Part shown: one piece after another, positions 1 to 4,763 of the stretch | Numbering within the stretch: position 1 is the first letter of the stretch | Layout of the letters: each line of letters opens with the position of its first letter | NCBI GenBank assembly: GCA_013314795.1 | Contig: JABUEZ010000140.1 | Location: 1-5,931 of the forward strand | Source: Candidatus Profundicultor aquiphilus | Lineage (GTDB): Bacteria; Atribacterota; Atribacteria; Atribacterales; Caldatribacteriaceae | DNA: 5,931 nt | Direction of reading: 5' to 3' | Program-made: the position numbers and the translations under genes | The notes under the pieces: model-generated | Databases searched by the model: none | Told to the model about the DNA's origin: nothing | Seen by the model: the letters and a program-made list of their open reading frames with translations, nothing else

Positions 1-609
1 AGCGTCAAACCCTGCTTTGACTTTTTTGGCAGCCTCATAAAGCTCGTCAAGGGTTTCTGGAGGCGTTACACCGTATTTATCCAGAATATCGGAACGGTAG
101 TAGAGACAATATGCCTCGACCTGGTACGGAATCGCATACAGATTGCCTGCCACCTTACTCGCCTCAATAGTCATGGGGAAGAAATCGTTAAGGTCGTAAA
201 ATGCTGGATCGGTGAGAGAAGAATCTTCCAGGTAAGCATTGAGTGGTTCCAGAAAACCTCCAGGGATGAACTTCCAGTTCAACATTGGAGAGGACATCAC
301 AATATCAAATTCCGGCGACTTCCCGGTCAGAACCACCGTTTGTCTCTCAAAAAATTGCTGCTCCGGCAAAACCAGCGTGTTCACCTTAATCCCGGTTAAG
401 CTTTCAAATTCACCAATCAGTGCTTCAAACGTAGCCTGCATAGGATGCTTGCAGAGTAAAAGATTGATAGTCTCCCCCTCAAATTGTCTCCAGTTAACCT
501 TTGCATTTTCGAAAACCGCTTTGTCAAGTTCTCCCTGAGCAAAAGCCAGGCTTCCAATCCACATTACCACCAGAACCAAAATCCACAACACAGATTTTTT
601 TCCAAACAT
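1..609 (-). CDS. Extracellular solute-binding protein, family 1 (sugar ABC importer), 3' end outside window
   Basis: Substrate-binding subunit of a carbohydrate ABC importer, acting in the periplasm or outside the membrane. The first 203 codons are visible and the frame is still open at the window edge. Residues 1-24 form a signal peptide: positive start (MFGKK), a hydrophobic stretch, and a probable cut after AFA before QGEL. There is no lipobox cysteine, so it should be a soluble secreted protein. The mature N-terminus has family 1 features: a first strand INLLLC, then FEALIGEFESLTGIKV, a DIVMSS segment, and LYAIPYQVEAYCLYYRSDIL followed by KYGVTPPETLDELYEAA. The ATG is supported by GGAGG ten bases upstream. 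It follows the two permease genes across a 127-bp gap, probably in one operon. The ligand cannot be told from this fragment; glycosides or oligosaccharides are typical for the family. The call of binding protein is firm, the ligand open. Confidence 0.93.
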   Translation of the reverse strand, partial: MFGKKSVLWILVLVVMWIGSLAFAQGELDKAVFENAKVNWRQFEGETINLLLCKHPMQATFEALIGEFESLTGIKVNTLVLPEQQFFERQTVVLTGKSPEFDIVMSSPMLNWKFIPGGFLEPLNAYLEDSSLTDPAFYDLNDFFPMTIEASKVAGNLYAIPYQVEAYCLYYRSDILDKYGVTPPETLDELYEAAKKVKAGFDA

Positions 610-690
610 AAACACTGCGCCTCCATTCTCAAATTTCTTTTCAAAGCTTCTCCAACCAAACACCTGAAACGCCAAATGCCCGATACCTTA

Positions 691-713
691 TCAGATACTC
701 ACGATCACCTCCT
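691..713 (-). promoter_or_regulatory. Orphan strong Shine-Dalgarno with a three-codon mini-ORF before the binding-protein gene
   Basis: On the minus strand AGGAGGTGATC (703-713) could pair over 11 bases with the canonical 3' end of 16S rRNA. Five bases after its GGAGG core comes GTG AGT ATC TGA, followed in frame by TAA, so any ribosome starting here stops after three codons. It lies in the gap between the MalF-type permease and the binding-protein start, about 80 nt upstream of that ATG. It is far stronger than the ribosome sites of the neighbouring genes. It could be a leader mini-ORF, a ribosome standby or transcript-protecting site, or the relic of a lost gene start. The pattern is seen directly; the function is inferred. 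Confidence 0.45.
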
Positions 714-736
714 CTCCCCACAGACGGAGCAAGAAT

Positions 737-1594
737 TTACATATACGCCGTCGCTTTTTTCCACATTCGGACAAAAACATTCATGAGCACATAAATAATG
801 GCAAACAAAATCACGGCTCCACTCATCGCATAAGCCATGTCTCCGTACCGAAAGGCGTTTAAATATACCCATAGATGCAAGTTAGTGGTTGCGTTCCCCG
901 GCCCACCACTTGTGGTAGCATAAATAATGTCAAACACTTTGAACGAGACCACCAGCCGAAACATCACCGCCACGAGCACCAACGGTCTCATGAGGGGCCA
1001 GGTAATGTACCGGAAACTATCCCAGCCCGATGCCCCATCCACCACCGCTGCTTCGTAAGGATCTCGAGGAAGGTTCTGTAAACCGGCAAATAGAATCAGC
1101 GCCACAAAAGGCGTATAGATGTAAGCATCGATAAAAGCCAGAGTAGTAAGAGCAACCGATGAATCTGCCAACCAGGCTACGGAACCAATTCCCAAAAAAC
1201 CCAGCAGATAATTCACCACTCCTCCAGACGTGGAAAGCATGAGTTTCCACATCAGTGCCAGAAGCACTGGTGCCACAGTTAACGGAATAACAATAATGGA
1301 CCGAAAAAACCATTGTCCCCGAGTATTTCTGTTGAGCAAGAAGGCAACCAGGCTCCCAAGAAGTAACTCAATCGAAACGGCCAGAAAAACGTACTCAAAA
1401 GAAATGAGCACCGCCAGCCAGAAATTTCGATCCTGGAAAAGATAAAGATAATTTTCAAAGCCGATAAAACTGTTCGTGGGATAAGCCAACCTCCAGTCAG
1501 TGAAAGAAAGCGACACCCCAAGACCAAAAGGGATAACACCCACAAGAACTGGTATGATAATTGCCGGGAGTAAAATCCACTTACCCATCGTCAT
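737..1594 (-). CDS. ABC transporter permease, MalF/UgpA type (sugar importer)
   Basis: Inner-membrane permease of a carbohydrate ABC importer, 285 residues, normal for a UgpA-like subunit without the long MalF insertion. Predicted helices are near residues 5-31, 62-86, 99-120, 149-171, 205-225 and 258-278. The cytoplasmic EAA loop that docks the ATPase is clear: E181-A-A-V-V-D-G-A with I197 and P200 (EAAVVDGASGWDSFRYITWP). The motif FFRSIIVIPLTVAPVLLALMW and the later GGPGNAT are typical of this half. It starts nine bases after the stop of the partner permease and should form a heterodimer with it. Start choice: the purine-rich GGGGG is only three bases before this ATG but nine before a second ATG at 1588, so the real protein may begin two codons later (MGKWIL). 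The ATPase is not in the window, as in many operons that use a shared MsmK/UgpC-like ATPase. Confidence 0.94.
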   Translation of the reverse strand: MTMGKWILLPAIIIPVLVGVIPFGLGVSLSFTDWRLAYPTNSFIGFENYLYLFQDRNFWLAVLISFEYVFLAVSIELLLGSLVAFLLNRNTRGQWFFRSIIVIPLTVAPVLLALMWKLMLSTSGGVVNYLLGFLGIGSVAWLADSSVALTTLAFIDAYIYTPFVALILFAGLQNLPRDPYEAAVVDGASGWDSFRYITWPLMRPLVLVAVMFRLVVSFKVFDIIYATTSGGPGNATTNLHLWVYLNAFRYGDMAYAMSGAVILFAIIYVLMNVFVRMWKKATAYM

Positions 1595-1603
1595 CTTCCC
1601 CCT

Positions 1604-2455
1604 TTATCCTTTCACCGAACCAAACGTAAGACCTCGAATGATATGTTTCTGGAGCAACAGAGCCAAAATGATGGCCGGTACAGCCGAAACAATAATAGCT
1701 GCACTCATCTGCCCCCACAGCACTGCTTCGTACCGGATAAAGCCCAGAGAACCGGTGGTGACTGGCATGGTTTTTTCTCCACCTACCACCAGAGCAAACA
1801 CAAAGCTATTCCAGCAAAAAATAAAAGTTAAAAGAGCCGTAACCGCTAACCCCCCTTTTGCCAGTGGCAGCACAACTCGAGCAAAGGTCTGAAATCGGCT
1901 TGCCCCGTCAACCAGCGACGCTTCTTCAATAGAAACCGGGATATCAAGAAAATAACTCCTGCTCATCCACACCACAAAGGGAATACCAATCAGCTGGTAA
2001 ACCATGATTAACCCCAGATACGTATCCAGAAGACCAACCCGCTGATATATCCGATACAACGGCAAAGTAATCGCCATCTCAGGACCAAACCAGAAGCTTA
2101 ACAGAGTAAAAGCCAGATTCTCACGAGTGGATTCCTTCTTAAAGTGAGCCCGGGTAAGGACATACGCAGCCGGCATACCGACAAGCATGGCAAGAAGCGT
2201 AGCCCCCCCACTGATAATAATTCCATTCAGGAAATAACGCGGAAAGTTGGGCTTGGATGCCGGCAAAGAAGTCGTTCCCGTCTCACCGGTAAAAAGACCC
2301 CGATAATTCATCGAGGTGGGCTGAAAAACAAACTTGGGTACAGCAGAAGTGATATCCCGATGGTTTTTGATGGAAAGAGTAAAGGTCCAGTACATGGGAA
2401 AGATTACAAGGATGACTAAAAAAGCGAACAAAAGGTAGTAAAAGAAATACTTCAT
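1604..2455 (-). CDS. ABC transporter permease, MalG/UgpE type (sugar importer)
   Basis: Second inner-membrane permease of the importer, 283 residues from the chosen start. MalG/UgpE hallmarks are visible: an N-terminal helix ending FPMYWTFTLSIK, the pattern 'P...F.F.PTSMNYRGLF', a long periplasmic loop, the EAA loop E178-A-S-L-V-D-G-A ending in L196-P197, and the family ending HIIRGLTFGSVKG. Helices lie near residues 5-27, 75-100, 113-135, 145-166, 205-225 and 245-267. Start choice: the frame also allows GTG at 2476, adding seven residues (MKENGSI), but no ribosome site precedes it. The ATG at 2455 has AAGGAG about 12 bases upstream. It is the first gene of the operon, behind a promoter and a roughly 200-nt leader, and its partner permease follows after nine bases. 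The MalG-type gene coming first is unusual. Confidence 0.94.
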   Translation of the reverse strand: MKYFFYYLLFAFLVILVIFPMYWTFTLSIKNHRDITSAVPKFVFQPTSMNYRGLFTGETGTTSLPASKPNFPRYFLNGIIISGGATLLAMLVGMPAAYVLTRAHFKKESTRENLAFTLLSFWFGPEMAITLPLYRIYQRVGLLDTYLGLIMVYQLIGIPFVVWMSRSYFLDIPVSIEEASLVDGASRFQTFARVVLPLAKGGLAVTALLTFIFCWNSFVFALVVGGEKTMPVTTGSLGFIRYEAVLWGQMSAAIIVSAVPAIILALLLQKHIIRGLTFGSVKG

Positions 2456-2585
2456 GATAGAACCATTCTCCTTCACCTTGAGTTTTTAAAAGTACCAAAC
2501 AAACTGCCTGGTGCTATTACCGTTTTTTCTAACAACGATTAACCGCAATCCTACCCCCTTTGCAAGCCATCACTGAAATATCGTG

Positions 2586-2635
2586 ACAAACACAAAAAGG
2601 CCTTAACAACCCCTTCATGAGGGAGTTAAGGCCTT
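2586..2635 (-). terminator. Terminator-like hairpin in the leader of the ABC operon (possible attenuator)
   Basis: AAGGCCTTAAC (2597-2607) and GTTAAGGCCTT (2625-2635) form an 11-bp perfect stem. An inner CCC/GGG pairing lies across a small bulge, and the loop is about eight bases. In the minus-strand transcript the stem runs straight into UUUUUGUGUUUGUC; on the plus strand no T-run follows. It lies about 30 bases after the predicted start of transcription and about 140 bases before the first permease. It would therefore stop its own operon's transcripts early, unless read-through is regulated. Alternatives are a 5'-protecting hairpin or a short independent RNA. Confidence 0.6.
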
Positions 2636-2657
2636 CTCCGTGTCTCCAGACCACCCT

Positions 2658-2670
2658 CTGTTACTAACAG
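2658..2670. promoter_or_regulatory. Palindrome over the transcription start, likely repressor operator
   Basis: CTGTTACTAACAG is a perfect 6+1+6 inverted repeat centred on 2664. It overlaps the last bases of the -10 box and covers the predicted start point of the ABC operon promoter, the classic place for a repressor. Sugar operons are commonly controlled by LacI, ROK or GntR-type repressors. The site does not match a consensus I can name, and no regulator gene is in view. Confidence 0.45.
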
Positions 2671-2697
2671 TATAATAAGGAACTTATGCCCTGTCAA
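2669..2697 (-). promoter_or_regulatory. Sigma-70-type promoter of the sugar ABC operon
   Basis: Minus strand: TTGACA (2692-2697), a spacer of exactly 17 bases, then TATACT (2669-2674). The -35 is a perfect match and the -10 matches five of six positions. Transcription should start near 2662 and run left through the hairpin leader into the permease genes. It is one of the two best promoters in the window. Confidence 0.8.
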
Positions 2698-2709
2698 CGA
2701 TTTATTAAC

Positions 2710-2727
2710 ATTTGCTATATAACAAAT
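2710..2727. promoter_or_regulatory. Near-palindrome upstream of the -35 box, possible activator site
   Basis: ATTTGCTATATAACAAAT is an 18-base inverted repeat with one imperfect pair. It is centred about 57 bases upstream of the predicted start of the ABC operon, where class I activators often bind. The run is A+T rich, so it may be chance, or an UP-element-like stretch that contacts RNA polymerase. Confidence 0.25.
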
Positions 2728-2970
2728 TTTCACACTTCCGGAAAAAGCAAAAATAGAAAACCGGCGTTCCTTTTTACCACCACAATCTTCTCAAACCTTT
2801 CTCTGGTAACGTCCAATACTTTATCAGAGACTACCCACCTTTTCAGGACACTCATAATAGAGATTTGCAGCATCCCACTTCTTGGTCAAAGAGAATTCCC
2901 TTTCCCCCAGCGCTATCACTTTCCTAAAACCAACACGTACTACCACAACTCATCCTTGCAAAAACAGAGA
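2728..2970. other. Intergenic stretch with no recognised gene
   Basis: Between the ABC operon control region and the terminator of the zinc-ribbon gene I see no credible coding frame, RNA gene, repeat or strong promoter on either strand. The one plus-strand frame here (2686-2976) starts inside the opposing promoter. Its Thr/Ser/Phe/Asn-rich product shows no domain-like pattern. Confidence 0.5.
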
Positions 2971-3004
2971 GAATAAAATAACCCTCACTACGCAGCGTTA
3001 TTTT
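2971..3004 (-). terminator. Weak A+T-rich terminator after the zinc-ribbon gene
   Basis: AAAATAAC (2975-2982) pairs with GTTATTTT (2997-3004) around a 14-base loop. On the minus strand the stem runs into UUAUUUUAUUCUCUCU, about 35 bases after the stop of the zinc-ribbon gene. The stem is A+T rich and the loop large, so it would be a weak terminator. The near-symmetric arms could also serve the plus strand. Confidence 0.35.
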
Positions 3005-3039
3005 CCAGAAATCGGGTTTTTTCCCAAATTTTAACTATA

Positions 3040-3306
3040 TTATCTTCGCCACCTCTTGAGCATAGGAATAAACATTCTTACTTGTTCAATCTGAGTTTCG
3101 GGAAGATTCATTTGCCTCATGAACCCGACACATTTTTCAATCATCTGTTCCACTGTGACATCTGGTTCCGTAAAGTTGCCATTCTGGTAACAATAGCAGC
3201 AGTACTCCTGGTTGCGACTCCCATCAGCGTTGGTCCCAAAATCCTCCAGCTTTTGCATCGGCATAGCACAACTTTGGCAAAAAAGACCTCCTTGTTCTAG
3301 CTCCAT
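3040..3306 (-). CDS. Small zinc-ribbon domain protein (Zn_ribbon_2-like)
   Basis: An 88-residue cytoplasmic protein of the putative zinc-ribbon family (PF12674-like by recall). The metal site is visible: C10-x2-C13 in FCQSCAMPM, and C36-C37-x-C39 in EYCCYCYQNG. Between them is the conserved FGTNADGSRNQEY segment. The second half (residues 48-88) is a helical region with TVEQMIEKCVGFM and a basic end, MLKRWRR. The family usually has 80-90 residues, so the gene looks complete. The ATG has AAGGTG close by and GGAAGGAG 11 bases upstream. It seems to be a single-gene unit between the tRNA-Ser gene and the ABC operon. No biochemical role is established to my knowledge; the fold suggests nucleic acid or protein binding. 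Confidence 0.88.
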   Translation of the reverse strand: MELEQGGLFCQSCAMPMQKLEDFGTNADGSRNQEYCCYCYQNGNFTEPDVTVEQMIEKCVGFMRQMNLPETQIEQVRMFIPMLKRWRR

Positions 3307-3442
3307 ACACCTTCACGCTCCTTCCCCTTCAGATATTGTAGGTCTCACAACCATTGAAAGACCCCTTTTCGAATACTTACAACCACAACCCGGTGATGCT
3401 TCCCTTTACAATCCGACTCTAACGCAGGCCTCTCAATTACCC

Positions 3443-3471
3443 ATCACAAGTAAGAAAATGTGGCAAGTCAA
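3443..3471 (-). promoter_or_regulatory. Candidate promoter for the zinc-ribbon gene
   Basis: Minus strand: TTGACT (3466-3471), a 17-base spacer, then TGTGAT (3443-3448). The -35 is good (five of six) but the -10 weak (four of six). It lies just downstream of the tRNA gene and would give a leader of about 130 bases. The zinc-ribbon gene could instead be read through from the tRNA promoter, since no clear hairpin terminator follows the tRNA. Confidence 0.3.
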
Positions 3472-3498
3472 AGGAGAAAAAGTATTACACACAGAAAC

Positions 3499-3591
3499 TG
3501 GCGGAGAGGGTGGGATTCGAACCCACGAGGCGGTTTTAACCCGCCTAATCGCTTAGCAGGCGATTGCCTTCAGCCACTCGGCCACCTCTCC
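3499..3591 (-). tRNA. tRNA-Ser (anticodon GCU), CCA encoded
   Basis: A full class II cloverleaf. The acceptor GGAGAGG (3585-3591) pairs with CCTCTCC (3503-3509), followed by discriminator G and an encoded CCA (3499-3501). The D arm is GCCGAGTGGCTGAAGGC. The anticodon stem ATCGC/GCGAT holds loop CTGCTAA, giving anticodon GCT (3555-3557), which reads AGC and AGU serine codons. The long variable arm GGCGG-GTTAAAA-CCGCC is diagnostic for serine, and the T arm is GTGGG-TTCGAAT-CCCAC. All stems pair fully. Two out-of-frame readings of the opposite strand give the well-known spurious peptides GWDSNPR and GGIRTHE. Confidence 0.97.
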
Positions 3592-3601
3592 GGATGGAGA
3601 A

Positions 3602-3630
3602 AGTATACCATTTTCTCTATGGTTTCTCAA
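3602..3630 (-). promoter_or_regulatory. Promoter of the tRNA-Ser gene
   Basis: Minus strand: TTGAGA (3625-3630), a 17-base spacer, then TATACT (3602-3607), preceded by TGG, which makes an extended -10 (TGGTATACT). The -10 ends 10 bases before the first tRNA base, so the 5' leader removed by RNase P would be only a few bases long. Confidence 0.8.
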
Positions 3631-3648
3631 CGTTCCCTGAAAAAAGGA

Positions 3649-3654
3649 TATAAT
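3649..3654 (+). promoter_or_regulatory. -10 box of a divergent promoter for the DUF6512-like gene
   Basis: A perfect TATAAT lies 23 bases before the ATG of the plus-strand gene. No good -35 is found at 16-18 bases; the positions expected for it coincide with the -35 of the opposing tRNA promoter. Transcription would start near 3661, inside the ribosome site, so the leader would be very short. Confidence 0.45.
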
Positions 3655-3676
3655 TTATTCAGGAGGATAGTTTGTT

Positions 3677-4180
3677 ATGCAACTCCTTTTCAAAGCATTT
3701 CTTTACCTGGGGATATATAGTGTTCTCCACTTTGGGTACGAGTTGACCCGGCTATCTTTTCTCAAACCCGTCTGTGGAGTCAGCGAGTCCGTTTTTGAAC
3801 ACCTCAAAATGGGATTTTTTGCTTATCTTTTTGCAAGCCTCATCGAATATGCTTTCTCTGCGCCAAACCGTCGAAAAGCAAATTTCTTCTCCTCGAGAAT
3901 GCTCTCGGCATTCCTGGTTCCCTGGGTCATTTTTTCAGCATGGTATCTGGGACCAGCCCTGTGGGGAAAGACTTCCTCACTATTCCTCGAACTTTCCTGG
4001 GCATTAGGCGTCACCTTTTACTCGGGAATCGTGGGAGTTACTCTTGAACAAGAAGCGGAAAGAATACAATTTACCCCAAAAACCAGGGTTTTACTCTTTC
4101 TACTCTTTGGCACCGTTCTTTTCCTTTTTGTCCGCTTCACCTACGTTCTCCCCTGGATTGACGTTTTTACCCTGCCCTGA
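3677..4180 (+). CDS. DUF6512-like integral membrane protein, function unknown
   Basis: A 167-residue membrane protein with about five helices (near residues 5-24, 45-61, 75-95, 103-124 and 137-157). The strongest motif is GVSESVFEHLKMGFF at residues 34-48, right before the second helix. It resembles the N-E-S-V-x-E-H-L-K signature I associate with DUF6512 proteins of clostridia and related bacteria; the assignment is from memory, not a search. Conserved charged residues inside an otherwise hydrophobic protein (E37, E41, H42, K44, E57) suggest a channel, enzyme or metal site in the membrane, but no role is established. The start is well supported by AGGAGG (3661-3666) ten bases upstream. It is the only plus-strand gene, alone in its unit, and its last 81 bases overlap the opposing ComFB gene. 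Confidence 0.85.
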   Translation: MQLLFKAFLYLGIYSVLHFGYELTRLSFLKPVCGVSESVFEHLKMGFFAYLFASLIEYAFSAPNRRKANFFSSRMLSAFLVPWVIFSAWYLGPALWGKTSSLFLELSWALGVTFYSGIVGVTLEQEAERIQFTPKTRVLLFLLFGTVLFLFVRFTYVLPWIDVFTLP

Positions 4181-4447
4181 ACCACAGCGAGGATGAGCAA
4201 TCACTTTCTCTGCCGCCAGGAGCAAAGCCTCGAGCATGTCCACCTGAAACTGGGGACTCTCCAGCTCTATACGAGCATATACTTCGCCTTCTTCCCGAGA
4301 AACGTATTTGGGTGGTAAAACTTTTAAAGCCAGCGCCAGAACATCATCTTCACATTGCTTACAGTGACACAAACCCGGTTTCATCTGATACAATTCTGGA
4401 AGCAAATCTCGCAGAGCTTTCTCCAGAATATTTTTAATCAAACCCAT
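4100..4447 (-). CDS. ComFB-family protein (late competence / cyclic-dinucleotide-binding family)
   Basis: A 115-residue cytoplasmic protein with the ComFB pattern: a helical start, C27-x-C29-x2-C32 followed by DDVLALALKVLPPKYV (34-49), GEVY (54-57), a long helix VDMLEALLLAAEKV, and HPRC (85-88) where the family usually ends. ComFB is encoded in the Bacillus comF operon and is dispensable for DNA uptake there; members elsewhere have been reported to bind cyclic dinucleotides and to influence motility. The cysteines may bind metal. Residues 90-115 form a polar tail rich in Lys, Glu and Asn, encoded wholly on the strand opposite the end of the DUF6512-like gene. Start choice: GGAGG lies only two bases before this ATG but eight before TTG at codon 3 (4441), so initiation may be two codons later. 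The gene follows the GHLIDV protein after seven bases, the same unit as FapA. Confidence 0.85.
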   Translation of the reverse strand: MGLIKNILEKALRDLLPELYQMKPGLCHCKQCEDDVLALALKVLPPKYVSREEGEVYARIELESPQFQVDMLEALLLAAEKVIAHPRCGSGQGKNVNPGENVGEADKKEKNGAKE

Positions 4448-4454
4448 GACCTCC

Positions 4455-4757
4455 CTATGCCTTCACGTCAATAAGGTGGCCAGAAGCACCATCTTCCGGC
4501 CTTTTTTCTTCCTTTCGACCTTCCTCCCCTTTCTTCCTGGAAAAAGGCGCATTTTCTTTTTGTTTTTGCTGGTCCTTATCATAGTGATACGTCTTTTGAT
4601 GCGAATCGACAGTTTCTTCTGCTCTCTGAGCCTGTCGCTGCAACTCAGCAGAAAAGGCCTGAGCCTGGAGCGAAGATCTTTCATCCTGTACCCTTTGTAC
4701 CTTGGCGATCTCCGGAGACCGCACCACGATATTCTGCATGTTCACCGGATCCACCAT
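4455..4757 (-). CDS. Small hydrophilic protein of flagellar-type neighbourhood, GHLIDV C-terminus
   Basis: A 100-residue soluble protein, very polar. Residues 1-25 (MVDPVNMQNIVVRSPEIAKV and on) look ordered. A Gln/Glu/Arg-rich helical part follows (26-50), then a Lys/Glu-rich, probably disordered linker (51-90), ending in GHLIDV at 93-98. Small proteins with this build, an ordered N-terminus and a short conserved G-H-x-I-D-[VI] end, recur beside DUF342 genes in flagellar clusters of clostridia; this is from memory. It starts six bases after the FapA stop, with GAGGT eight bases before the ATG, so the two are translated from one mRNA. No function is known to me. A second open frame (4463-4684) over the same DNA is a shadow. 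Confidence 0.75.
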   Translation of the reverse strand: MVDPVNMQNIVVRSPEIAKVQRVQDERSSLQAQAFSAELQRQAQRAEETVDSHQKTYHYDKDQQKQKENAPFSRKKGEEGRKEEKRPEDGASGHLIDVKA

Positions 4758-4763
4758 ACAACT

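Noticed and set aside
703..713. GATCACCTCCT on the plus strand, identical to the 3' end of 16S rRNA
   Set aside because: Only 11 bases match and no further rRNA sequence lies to the left. It is better read as a strong Shine-Dalgarno on the minus strand.
239..786. Two overlapping plus-strand frames of about 100 codons
   Set aside because: They are antisense to the binding-protein gene and its upstream gap, lack ribosome sites and show no protein-like features.
2686..2976. Plus-strand frame of 96 codons in the large intergenic gap
   Set aside because: A short AAGGA precedes it, but it starts inside the opposing ABC promoter and encodes a low-information Thr/Ser/Phe/Asn-rich product without recognisable domain features.
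3006..3034. Small hairpin with GGG/CCC around a six-base loop just after the zinc-ribbon stop
   Set aside because: The stem is short and bulged and is not followed by a T-run on the minus strand. The hairpin at 2975-3004 is a better terminator candidate.
3212..3720. Two plus-strand frames crossing the tRNA gene
   Set aside because: They contain GGIRTHE and GWDSNPR, the known spurious peptides from reading a tRNA-Ser in antisense. They also overlap the zinc-ribbon gene and the tRNA promoter.
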